DNA of 19,874 nucleotides from JAFGMC01 sp963540515 (GTDB taxonomy: Bacteria; Pseudomonadota; Alphaproteobacteria; Rs-D84): the NCBI GenBank assembly GCA_963540515.1, contig CAUTNA010000011.1:1-19874 (forward strand). Direction: 5' to 3'. Position 1 is the stretch's first letter, and each line of letters starts with the position of its first letter. The notes under the pieces are model-generated. The model was not told the origin of the DNA. It saw only the letters and a list, made by a program, of their open reading frames with translations, and searched no databases. A program made the translations under genes and the position numbers. Below are positions 7,906 through 14,613 of the stretch, one piece after another.

Positions 7906-8329
7906 TGATTTTCCTTTTTTTGGTAAGTTGCTTGGAATAGATTGGGGAAGAGTTAGATGTGGAATCGCAGTAAGTGATGCATCTCAAAAATTTGTTTTTG
8001 CAAGAGAACAAATAGATTGTAAACAAAAAAATCTATTAAATGAAATACTTAAAATTATAAAAGAAGATAATATAAAAGCTGTTGTTGTTGGACTGCCTTT
8101 AAGGTCTGATGGGAGTTTTTCTGATACTACAAATTTAGTTATAGATTTTGCAAAAAAATTAGAAGAAAAAACAGATATTGATATATTTTTTATAGATGAA
8201 ACACTGACAAGTTTTATGGCGTGTGAAAATATACAAAATAAAAAAAAGATTAAAGAACAACTTGATTCTGAAAGCGCTAGAATCATTCTTGAAAATATTA
8301 TATCTTTATCAAAAAGGAACTTAAATTGA
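7886..8329 (+). CDS. ruvX: RuvX/YqgF-family pre-16S rRNA nuclease (Holliday junction resolvase-like)
   Basis: The 147-residue product has the RNase H-like fold motifs of the YqgF/RuvX family in order: LGIDWGRVRCGIAVSD near residue 17 (first catalytic Asp), VVVGLPLRSDG in the middle, FFIDETLTSF near residue 108 (catalytic Glu of DET) and LDSESARIILEN at the C-terminus. Members are implicated in 5' maturation of 16S rRNA and were first described as possible Holliday junction resolvases. The length is normal and no motif is missing. It overlaps the next gene (RNase D) by 4 bases, so the two are coupled. It is divergent from gatC by 36 bp; its own ribosome site (AAGAACAG) is weak. Confidence 0.93.
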   Translation: MIKEKFNDFPFFGKLLGIDWGRVRCGIAVSDASQKFVFAREQIDCKQKNLLNEILKIIKEDNIKAVVVGLPLRSDGSFSDTTNLVIDFAKKLEEKTDIDIFFIDETLTSFMACENIQNKKKIKEQLDSESARIILENIISLSKRNLN

Positions 8330-8964
8330 ATATCATATATCAATCAACAGATTTAACTAAAAAACAAAAAGAAGATTTATTATCATCTCCTGATATTGCA
8401 ATAGATACAGAATTAACAGGAATTGATGTAAAAAAAGATACTGTATGTTTAATTCAATTGCGTGCTAGAGATTCTGATAATTTTTATCTTATTCAAATAA
8501 AGGACGGTAAAGAATATCCAAATTTAGTTGAAGTATTAACTGATAAAAATACAGTTAAGATATTTCATTATGCTCGTATGGATTTACTTATGATTTATAA
8601 AAGATTTGGTGTTTGGACTATGCCAGTATTTTGCACCAAAATAGCTGTAGTTTTAGCAAGACCAAAAAAAGGAAATAGTTTAAGAAATGCATTACTAGAA
8701 ATATTTAAAATAGAAATAGAAAAAGATCAAACTTGTTCAGATTGGACTAAGAAATTAAATAAAGATCAAAAAAGATATGCAGCAAATGATGTTTTATATT
8801 TGCACCAATTAAAAGATTATTTGGAAGTAAATTTAAAAAAGAAAAAATTAATGGAACTTGCACAAAAAACTTTTGAATTTATTCCAACAAGGTGTTTGCT
8901 TGATTTAGCATTAGATGAAAGAGATATTTTTCATCATAACCCAAAAATTATATTAGAAAATTAA
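8326..8964 (+). CDS. rnd: Short RNase D-type 3'-5' exoribonuclease
   Basis: The 212-residue product is a DEDDy exonuclease, expected to trim 3' ends of tRNA or other small RNAs in the cytoplasm. Visible motifs are Asp27 and Glu29 in IAIDTELTG (Exo I), Asp86 in FHYARMDLLMI (Exo II) and Tyr151/Asp155 in YAANDVLYLHQL (Exo III). There is no C-terminal HRDC domain; the short form is common in Alphaproteobacteria. The start is TTG at 8326, inside a TTGA overlap with the ruvX stop and preceded by an AAGGAA ribosome site within ruvX, which supports coupled translation. A terminator hairpin follows 8 bp after the stop. Confidence 0.92.
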   Translation: MNIIYQSTDLTKKQKEDLLSSPDIAIDTELTGIDVKKDTVCLIQLRARDSDNFYLIQIKDGKEYPNLVEVLTDKNTVKIFHYARMDLLMIYKRFGVWTMPVFCTKIAVVLARPKKGNSLRNALLEIFKIEIEKDQTCSDWTKKLNKDQKRYAANDVLYLHQLKDYLEVNLKKKKLMELAQKTFEFIPTRCLLDLALDERDIFHHNPKIILEN

Positions 8965-8972
8965 ATATCTTT

Positions 8973-8990
8973 TCCTTCTTTTTAGAAGGA
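8973..8990 (+). terminator. Intrinsic terminator after the ruvX-rnd operon
   Basis: TCCTTCT (8973-8979) pairs perfectly with AGAAGGA (8984-8990) around a TTTT loop and is followed by the T-rich TCTTTCTTGTT. Confidence 0.65.
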
Positions 8991-8996
8991 TCTTTC

Positions 8997-9013
8997 TTGT
9001 TAGATTCTAACAA
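8997..9013. repeat. Perfect 8-bp inverted repeat downstream of rnd
   Basis: TTGTTAGA (8997-9004) and TCTAACAA (9006-9013) are perfect inverses around one central base. As RNA it would fold with a 3-nt loop and 7-bp stem. It could be a second terminator hairpin for rnd or the end of the convergent tRNA transcript, although no strong U-tract follows on either strand; a protein-binding palindrome is also possible. Confidence 0.5.
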
Positions 9014-9061
9014 TTATTTCTTGAATTTTATAACTTTTATTTAGAATTTATTATTTATAGT

Positions 9062-9135
9062 TGGTTGGGGTAACTGGATTCGAACCAATATCAGCGGAGT
9101 CAGAGTCCGATGTTCTGCCATTAAACTATACCCCA
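9062..9135 (-). tRNA. tRNA-Gln (anticodon CUG)
   Basis: The minus strand folds as a tRNA: acceptor TGGGGTA (9129-9135) with TACCCCA (9066-9072), an anticodon loop CTCTGAC with anticodon CUG at 9101-9103, and a T arm ATTGG-TTCGAAT-CCAGT. The discriminator is A73 and CCA is genomically encoded (9062-9064). The first acceptor pair is U1-A72, a known identity element for tRNA(Gln) recognition by GatCAB, which fits the gatC-gatA genes nearby. The outermost anticodon-stem pair (T-C) is mismatched. It decodes CAG; a UUG-anticodon tRNA for CAA would be needed elsewhere. Confidence 0.93.
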
Positions 9136-9144
9136 ATTAACAAA

Positions 9145-9173
9145 ATATTAAAATAAAGAAAAAAAGAAGTAAA
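9145..9173 (-). promoter_or_regulatory. Possible promoter of tRNA-Gln
   Basis: Read on the minus strand, TTTACT (9168-9173) and TAATAT (9145-9150) lie 17 bp apart, placing the start only a few bases before the tRNA 5' end. There is no convincing terminator after the permease gene at 9205, so the tRNA could also be read through from the Suf operon. Confidence 0.4.
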
Positions 9174-9204
9174 GAGATATTAGATATATATTTAAATTTG
9201 TATT

Positions 9205-10242
9205 TTATTCATCTTTATCAGGTACTTCACCATTTGCAGATAATAAAATTGCAATAAAGCGCAGTGAATCAAATTGAGCAGTTATTATAAATATCGCAAC
9301 TAACATTGGAACACTGAAAAACATTCCTGCTACTCCCCAAAGCATACTCCAAAACACTAAATTTATTAGAATTGCGAGAGTTGATATATTAAGAGTTTTA
9401 CCTGTTAATTTTGGTTCTAAAATATTTCCTAAAAATATTTGAATAGCTATTAATCCAAAAGCAGTAAGAATTGGTACTTTCATAGAATCAAAACTTACAA
9501 ATGAATAAAGTATAGGAAGAGAGCAGGCGACAATGGAACCAAAAGTTGGTATATAATTCATAATGAATATTATAAATGCCCAGATTCCAGCGAATTCTAA
9601 TCCAATATGGCTTAACCATATATATGATAATATTCCAGTTGCTGAAGAAATAAATGTTTTCATAAACATATACTTTTTCATATTTTCATCTATACTTTTT
9701 ATAATGAACTGAACTTTTTTAAGTTTAATTTTATTAGGAAATAAAGAATCAATTTTTTTATTAAAAGTATTTTGTTCTATAAACATAAAAAGTACATATA
9801 TTAAAACCATTCCAAATGTGGTAGCAATACCTGCAAGAGATGTCCCTATTAAATTAACTGCAGATGAGAAATTAGGTAAAATATTCGAGTCGAAAGAGAA
9901 TCCAATAAACTTAGAAATATAATCTGAAAAATTTATCAATTTATTCTGTATTTCAGGCATTGCAATTATAAGTTCAGAAAACATAGGTTTAATCTGAGTT
10001 ATAAATAAAAATATAAGTCCTGAAAAACTAATAACCGCAAGAATAAAAGACAAGTAATCAAAAATTTTTGTAAAAATTTTATGTTTGGTTGAAAAATTCT
10101 TAAATGGTAATATTTTTCTATAATATGCTGATATTGAATTTATCAAATACCATACAAAAACAGCTATCATTATTGGAATAAAAATATTTTTTCCAAGCCA
10201 TAAAACAAGTAATCCTGCAGAAATTAAAATAATATTATTCAT
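9205..10242 (-). CDS. AI-2E family (PerM/YdiK-like) membrane protein
   Basis: A 345-residue polytopic inner-membrane protein with the AI-2E transporter family layout: two paired hydrophobic segments at the N-terminus, a soluble amphipathic stretch (about 85-130), then further membrane spans containing the family-typical IMNYIPTFGSIVA and GNILEPKLTGKTLNIS motifs. Family members are reported as exporters of autoinducer-2 or other small solutes, or as Na+/H+ antiporters, so the substrate cannot be assigned here. It starts 8 bases inside the end of the preceding gene and has no clear ribosome site of its own, so it is probably translated by coupling. It is the last gene of the five-gene operon that begins at 13629 and includes sufB and sufC; a functional link with Fe-S assembly is not established. 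Confidence 0.88.
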   Translation of the reverse strand: MNNIILISAGLLVLWLGKNIFIPIMIAVFVWYLINSISAYYRKILPFKNFSTKHKIFTKIFDYLSFILAVISFSGLIFLFITQIKPMFSELIIAMPEIQNKLINFSDYISKFIGFSFDSNILPNFSSAVNLIGTSLAGIATTFGMVLIYVLFMFIEQNTFNKKIDSLFPNKIKLKKVQFIIKSIDENMKKYMFMKTFISSATGILSYIWLSHIGLEFAGIWAFIIFIMNYIPTFGSIVACSLPILYSFVSFDSMKVPILTAFGLIAIQIFLGNILEPKLTGKTLNISTLAILINLVFWSMLWGVAGMFFSVPMLVAIFIITAQFDSLRFIAILLSANGEVPDKDE

Positions 10243-11059
10243 TTTTTTGATTTTCTATATTTCCAATAATATAAGTTTGTTCTGTTTGTTTTATTTTTTC
10301 TGCAAAATAATCTTTTTTAATGACAAAAACTATACTCATTAAAATATTAATAATAATTATGATATTTGCAAAAATATTTACATATTTTTTTACAACTTTT
10401 CCTTTAGATAATATTTTATATAAATATGCAATAAAGTAGACAAACAAATTAGATAATGTGTTAATAATTGAAAGATTAAGTATTACAAAAGCAATAAACA
10501 AATTATCTGTTGGTAAATTTATTTTTTTTAGTTTATTTATAAAACTATTAAAAGTGTTGCTAAGTATCAAAACTGGTTTTTCTTTTTTATCTGCTAAAAA
10601 ATATCCTGTAAGACTAAGTAACATAAATCCAAATGGAAAAGAAAGTATTATTTTCCAAGTATCTAATCCCAGTTTTTTTGCCATTTTAAAAGAAACATAT
10701 AAATAAGATATACTTAGACCAATTAAATAAAAAGATATAAAAAGTATTATATAAAAAGGAGCTAAATTTTTTATAGAAACAAATAAAGCTATGACTGATA
10801 AAATAAGCATCAATTTAGCTACAGTAAAAATAATACTAAAACTTTTTTTATCTATTTCATCTTTTGGTAGTCCTTTTATAACCAGATATACAGCACCAAT
10901 TAAAAATATAAATAAAAATAAAGGTGTAAAATATGGTGATTGAATATTAAATATCCAAGAAAAAAACATTGATGTTAAAGATATTAAACTTCCAATAAAT
11001 ACAAAAATAATAGGCTGTTTTATTATCCAAGTAAAAAGAGAATTTTTTATTTCTTTCAT
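10235..11059 (-). CDS. Polytopic inner-membrane protein, unknown function
   Basis: The family is not recognised. The 274-residue product has about seven predicted membrane spans (roughly residues 15-37, 44-63, 76-97, 101-124, 135-155, 187-215 and 230-248), with basic loops between them (for example MAKKLG and KGKVVKKY) and a charged, hydrophilic C-terminal tail of about 25 residues. I see no transporter signature, catalytic motif or conserved acidic residue in a span that would suggest a function. An AAAAGGT ribosome site precedes the ATG. It sits 22 bp downstream of sufC and overlaps the AI-2E family gene by 8 bases, so it belongs to the same transcript. This is the place where sufD is commonly found, but the sequence is not SufD-like: SufD is a soluble beta-helix protein. 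Confidence 0.8.
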   Translation of the reverse strand: MKEIKNSLFTWIIKQPIIFVFIGSLISLTSMFFSWIFNIQSPYFTPLFLFIFLIGAVYLVIKGLPKDEIDKKSFSIIFTVAKLMLILSVIALFVSIKNLAPFYIILFISFYLIGLSISYLYVSFKMAKKLGLDTWKIILSFPFGFMLLSLTGYFLADKKEKPVLILSNTFNSFINKLKKINLPTDNLFIAFVILNLSIINTLSNLFVYFIAYLYKILSKGKVVKKYVNIFANIIIIINILMSIVFVIKKDYFAEKIKQTEQTYIIGNIENQKNE

Positions 11060-11081
11060 AAATTACCTTTTAGTGTATCTA

Positions 11082-11759
11082 TTATACCAAAATTTTACCG
11101 CAAGACAATACAGTTATGTTTTGTGGATTTACAAGTTTTGTAAATGTCTCCTGATGGCTGATAAATAAAAAAGTTGTTTCTTTCATTTTATTCATTACTT
11201 CAACAATTTTTTCTTGAACTTTTGAATCCGCTCCTGAATCTGGTTCATCAAGTATTGCAAGTTTTGGATATGTTAAAAGTAATCTCAATAACATTATTTT
11301 TTTTCTTTCTCCTCCAGAAAAACCTAAATTTATACTTCTATTTAACCATTCTTTTGGAATATCTAAAAAGCTTCTTGCTTCTTCCAATTCTTTTAAAAAG
11401 TCTTTCATTATAAGATTACTTCCTGTTCTAAATTTTCTGTGTGCTGCCATAGAGTGTTTAAGCAGAGTTATTATAGAAAGCCCAGGTATCTCAGGAACAT
11501 TTTGAGCACCTAAAAATATACCGTTGAGTGCTCTGTCTGTTGTATCCATATTTGTTATATCTTTACCATCGAAAATAATTTCTCCAGTATCTATTTTATA
11601 ATCAGGATTACCTGCTATTGTTTGTACAAGTGTTGATTTTCCACTTCCATTATGTCCAGATAATAAATGTCTTTTATTTGCTTCAATTGAAAGTGATATA
11701 TTATCTAAAAGAATTTTTCCAGATAAAGATACTGTAAGATTTTTTATTTCTAATAACAT
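11082..11759 (-). CDS. sufC: Fe-S cluster assembly ATPase SufC
   Basis: SufC is the cytoplasmic ABC-type ATPase that drives shape changes of the SufB scaffold complex during iron-sulfur cluster assembly. Visible motifs in the 225-residue product are Walker A GHNGSGKST (35-43), the signature LGFSGGERKK (145-154), Walker B LAILDEPDSGAD (167-178) and the switch His202 in FISHQ. LGAQNVPEIPGLS after the Q-loop is typical of SufC rather than of transport ATPases. The protein ends at GKILV, about 20 residues earlier than the usual family C-terminus; all catalytic elements remain. Its ATG is 3 bp after the sufB stop with an AAAGAG site within sufB, so the two are coupled. Confidence 0.95.
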   Translation of the reverse strand: MLLEIKNLTVSLSGKILLDNISLSIEANKRHLLSGHNGSGKSTLVQTIAGNPDYKIDTGEIIFDGKDITNMDTTDRALNGIFLGAQNVPEIPGLSIITLLKHSMAAHRKFRTGSNLIMKDFLKELEEARSFLDIPKEWLNRSINLGFSGGERKKIMLLRLLLTYPKLAILDEPDSGADSKVQEKIVEVMNKMKETTFLFISHQETFTKLVNPQNITVLSCGKILV

Positions 11760-11762
11760 TTT

Positions 11763-13088
11763 TTACTCTTTTGATAATGCCATTTTTATTATTTGAGTTG
11801 ATTCAACTAAAAATTCCATAGGAAGACGAGATAATATTGGATTTGCTATACCACTTACTATAAGTGCGGTGGCATCATCTTCACTAATTCCACATTGTTG
11901 TAAATATAGTAATGATAATGCATCAATTGCACCGGTCTTTGCTTCATGACTTTGAATATTATCTCCATTATCATAAATTATTCTAGGTATTGTATTGAGG
12001 ATTGCATTATCTCCAATTAATTTTCCATCACATTTAGAGGCATTTGTTCCACCTCTACCTTTAAAAGCAACTAAACTTCTGAAAGTTTGAACAGAACTAT
12101 CTTGAGCAACCCCATAAGATAAAATGTTTGATTTAGAGTTTTTCCCTATATGAATCATTTTTGTACCAGTATCTGTTTGTTGAGCACCTTTTGATATGGT
12201 AAGAGAGAAAAAATCACTCATTGAGTTATCACCATATAATATTGTCGATGGGTATTTCCAAGTCTTAGATGAACCAACTTCTAACTGAGTCCAATCAAGT
12301 CGTGCGTTTTTAAAACATTTTCCTCGTTTTGTAACAAAGTTATAGATTCCACCAATTTGGTTATTGTCTTCATATTTTCCTGCATACCAATTCTGTACAG
12401 TTGCATATTTTACAGTTGAATTATCTAGTGCGATTATTTCTACAACACCACTATGCAACTGATGACCTGGACGTCTTGGGGCAGAGCATCCTTCCATATA
12501 ACTGACATAGGATCCTTTATCTGCAATAATAAGAGTTCTTTCAAATTGACCAATTTTTGCAGTCTCTATTCTAAAATAACTTGCAAGATCTATTGGACAT
12601 TTTACATTCTTTGGAATGTATGCAAATGTACCATCTGAAAATACACTTGCATTAAGTGCTGCAAAAAAATTATCTTTGTTTGAAACAACACTACCAAGAT
12701 ATTTTTGAACTATTTCAGGACATTGTAGAACTGCTTCAGAGAATGGTAAAAATATAATTCCATGTTTTTTGAGTTCTTCGGTCCAAGATGTATGAACAGA
12801 ACGACTGTCTATAACTGTATCTGTTGCCATTCCAAGCAGTGCTTTTTGTTCAGATTCTGGAAGTCCCATATCTTGATATACTTGTTTTAAATCTTCATTA
12901 TTGAGTTGTTTTGTTTCGTTATAATAATCAAGAGAGTCATAATCAATTGGAGAATAATCTATTGTTCCAAAATGTGGCTCTTTCATTTTCTTCCATTCTT
13001 CAAAAGCGGAAAGTCTCCAGTCTAGAAGCCAAGTTGGTTCTTTTCTTTTTTTTGAGATTTCTTTTATTGTATCTTTTGACAATTTCAT
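11763..13088 (-). CDS. sufB: Fe-S cluster assembly scaffold protein SufB
   Basis: SufB is the scaffold on which iron-sulfur clusters are assembled, in complex with SufC and normally SufD. The 441-residue product carries the family N-terminus (KKRKEPTWLLDWRLSAFEEW), the beta-helix core with YMEGCSAPRRPGHQLHSGVVE, and the C-terminal region with the scaffold Cys in NASKCDGKLIG (Cys353) and the HEA motif in NIQSHEAKTG (Glu382). These last match the residues needed in Escherichia coli SufB (Cys405, Glu434). I prefer the ATG at 13088. It lies 1 bp after the stop of the upstream gene with an AGAGA site 9 nt before it, whereas the ATG three codons earlier has that site directly abutting it. The length is slightly below the usual 470-490. 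Confidence 0.95.
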   Translation of the reverse strand: MKLSKDTIKEISKKRKEPTWLLDWRLSAFEEWKKMKEPHFGTIDYSPIDYDSLDYYNETKQLNNEDLKQVYQDMGLPESEQKALLGMATDTVIDSRSVHTSWTEELKKHGIIFLPFSEAVLQCPEIVQKYLGSVVSNKDNFFAALNASVFSDGTFAYIPKNVKCPIDLASYFRIETAKIGQFERTLIIADKGSYVSYMEGCSAPRRPGHQLHSGVVEIIALDNSTVKYATVQNWYAGKYEDNNQIGGIYNFVTKRGKCFKNARLDWTQLEVGSSKTWKYPSTILYGDNSMSDFFSLTISKGAQQTDTGTKMIHIGKNSKSNILSYGVAQDSSVQTFRSLVAFKGRGGTNASKCDGKLIGDNAILNTIPRIIYDNGDNIQSHEAKTGAIDALSLLYLQQCGISEDDATALIVSGIANPILSRLPMEFLVESTQIIKMALSKE

Positions 13089-13089
13089 A

Positions 13090-13629
13090 TTAATCATTCT
13101 CTGCTAATTGTCTTGCTTGTTCAAATAAAATAAGTGATTTTCCAAGCAATCCATTTTTTAATGACATTGAAAGTATTCCGTCTTTTTTTAAATCATCCAA
13201 TTCTTGTAGAAATTTATTTGTATGTTCTATATAACTTTCTATATTTTGTGCAACATTAGAATCAAGTTTAATTGCTCTACGTATTTTTTCCAGAGTAAAA
13301 GGATTTTGTGCATAGCTGTCCATAATAGCCCCAAGTGATCTCCAAAGAGGGTGTTCTTCTGTAGATTCTCTTGGCATAACATCTATTGATGCCATAAGAG
13401 GAATAATATTTTCCAATAAGTTTTGATATATAAGTTCAGAATTTTCGATAAGGCTGTCATTATTTGCCTTATTCTTTATCTCAGAGTAGATTAGTCTTAA
13501 TATTTTTTGTTGATTAGAAAATAAGATTTCAATTCGCTTAAATTTATTTGTAATTATTGCAATAATGATTATTGCAAACAATATTGAGATAGATATATTT
13601 ATAATGATGAAACTGATTATTTTACTCAT
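13090..13629 (-). CDS. Membrane-anchored coiled-coil protein, first gene of the suf operon
   Basis: I do not recognise this 179-residue protein. A single strong hydrophobic segment at residues 4-27 (Ile-rich) is followed by a basic/helical region (about 28-60) likely to form a coiled coil, and then by a mostly helical soluble domain. That domain contains HPLWRSLGAIMDSY near residue 93 and a long acidic/amphipathic helix toward the C-terminus. The N-in anchored, cytoplasmic or periplasmic orientation cannot be fixed from sequence alone. It overlaps or abuts sufB, so it is co-translated with Fe-S assembly genes in the slot where regulators (IscR/RirA) or SufS often occur; it shows no DNA-binding or PLP motifs. 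A candidate promoter with a TATAGT -10 lies 5' of it. Confidence 0.8.
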   Translation of the reverse strand: MSKIISFIIINISISILFAIIIIAIITNKFKRIEILFSNQQKILRLIYSEIKNKANNDSLIENSELIYQNLLENIIPLMASIDVMPRESTEEHPLWRSLGAIMDSYAQNPFTLEKIRRAIKLDSNVAQNIESYIEHTNKFLQELDDLKKDGILSMSLKNGLLGKSLILFEQARQLAEND

Positions 13630-13651
13630 TTTATATTCTTAATTTAATTTG

Positions 13652-13679
13652 ACTATAGCATTTTTTTTAAGATTTGTAA
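13652..13679 (-). promoter_or_regulatory. Candidate promoter of the suf operon
   Basis: Read on the minus strand, TTACAA (13674-13679) and TATAGT (13652-13657) lie 16 bp apart; the -10 is good, the -35 poor. A weak -35 would fit an activated promoter. I see no recognisable IscR- or Fur-type palindrome. Confidence 0.4.
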
Positions 13680-13692
13680 TAAATTTTAACTC

Positions 13693-13721
13693 TTGCACAG
13701 ATTCGTAAAACTTGTTATTAT
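13693..13721 (+). promoter_or_regulatory. Promoter of the TcpQ-PilN-giant protein operon
   Basis: TTGCAC (13693-13698) and TATTAT (13716-13721) are 17 bp apart, placing the start near 13728, 20 nt before the ATG at 13748. The whole 118-bp divergent gap thus serves two operons. Confidence 0.55.
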
Positions 13722-13747
13722 AAAATTTAAATTCTAAAAAGTACTTT

Positions 13748-14602
13748 ATGAACAGTTTATTTAAAAAAATCTTATTTGCTTGTATGTTTGCAACTGCAGC
13801 TGGTTTTTGCTTTGCATCTGATATACCACAGGTTGTAACATCTGAAGTTATATATAAACAAAATTCTAATTTAGTTGAGCAAGATAAACAGATTAGTACA
13901 AATGTTCAAAATCATGTTCAACAAGTTCCAACTTGGCCAATTGTTGGAAGTGATGCTGATGTTGATGTTTCTTTCGACTCTAACAAAGATGTAAAACCAA
14001 AAGTTTTAAAAGTCACCTCTAATTTAGGTAATGGAACAATAGTTGAGAATAATTTTAATTTTGCTGGATTTTCTGGTGGTGCTAATATGGTTCATGGTTC
14101 ATCTATTCCAAATGGTTTTGAAGATGAATGTGAAAATAATTCTGAAATGCCATTACTAAACAGAGAGATGTTAGAGGATGATGGAGGACAGATCTTAACT
14201 GTATCTAGAAATACAAGGAAAAAATGTATAAGAGGTTCTAAAAAATCTAAACTTAAGAAAGATTTTAATGAAGAAAAATCATTAACAAATAATTCGTTTA
14301 GTGAATCAAAAGTTGATTCTTCTGAAGAACCTAAGAAAAATATTCCTGATCAAGTTCGTTCTTGGGTTGTTGTTTCTAATCAAACTTTAAGAGAGGTTTT
14401 AAAGTCTTGGTGTGAAAAAGAAGGTTGGGATTTTGTTTGGGCAACTAATCGTGAATATCCAATTGAGGCAAGTGCTGTATTTAAGGGACGTTTTGTTGAT
14501 GTTGCTTCTGCTTTAGTTCGTAATTTTTCACGTGCAACTCCAACTCCTTATGCAAAGTTTTATAAAGGTAATAGGGTTTTAGTTGTTTCAACTATAGATT
14601 AG
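13748..14602 (+). CDS. TcpQ/PilL C-terminal domain protein of a type IVb pilus-like system
   Basis: The 284-residue product has a Sec signal peptide (cleavage near FCFA|SDIP, about residue 24), a long low-complexity, Asn/Lys/Ser-rich middle, and a C-terminal domain (about 203-284) that looks like the TcpQ/PilL family. It begins with RSWVVVSNQTLREVLKSW, continues with EGWDFVWATNREYPIEA and a KGRFVDVASAL stretch, and ends with GNRVLVVST. TcpQ in Vibrio cholerae stabilises the outer-membrane secretin TcpC, and the equivalent domain occurs at the C-terminus of PilL in R64-type thin pili. The next gene, 11 bp away, is a PilN-type secretin, which strongly supports the pairing. Three scattered cysteines lie in the mature part. 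The N-terminal linker is probably species-specific. Confidence 0.8.
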   Translation: MNSLFKKILFACMFATAAGFCFASDIPQVVTSEVIYKQNSNLVEQDKQISTNVQNHVQQVPTWPIVGSDADVDVSFDSNKDVKPKVLKVTSNLGNGTIVENNFNFAGFSGGANMVHGSSIPNGFEDECENNSEMPLLNREMLEDDGGQILTVSRNTRKKCIRGSKKSKLKKDFNEEKSLTNNSFSESKVDSSEEPKKNIPDQVRSWVVVSNQTLREVLKSWCEKEGWDFVWATNREYPIEASAVFKGRFVDVASALVRNFSRATPTPYAKFYKGNRVLVVSTID

Positions 14603-14613
14603 GCGTTTATTAT

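Noticed and set aside
7984..8343. 119-codon open frame on the minus strand
   Set aside because: It is antisense to ruvX and the first codons of rnd, both well supported by motifs.
10235..11059. Membrane protein next to sufC considered as a diverged SufD
   Set aside because: It is about 60 percent hydrophobic spans with no beta-helix pattern or SufD C-terminal motif; SufD is soluble.
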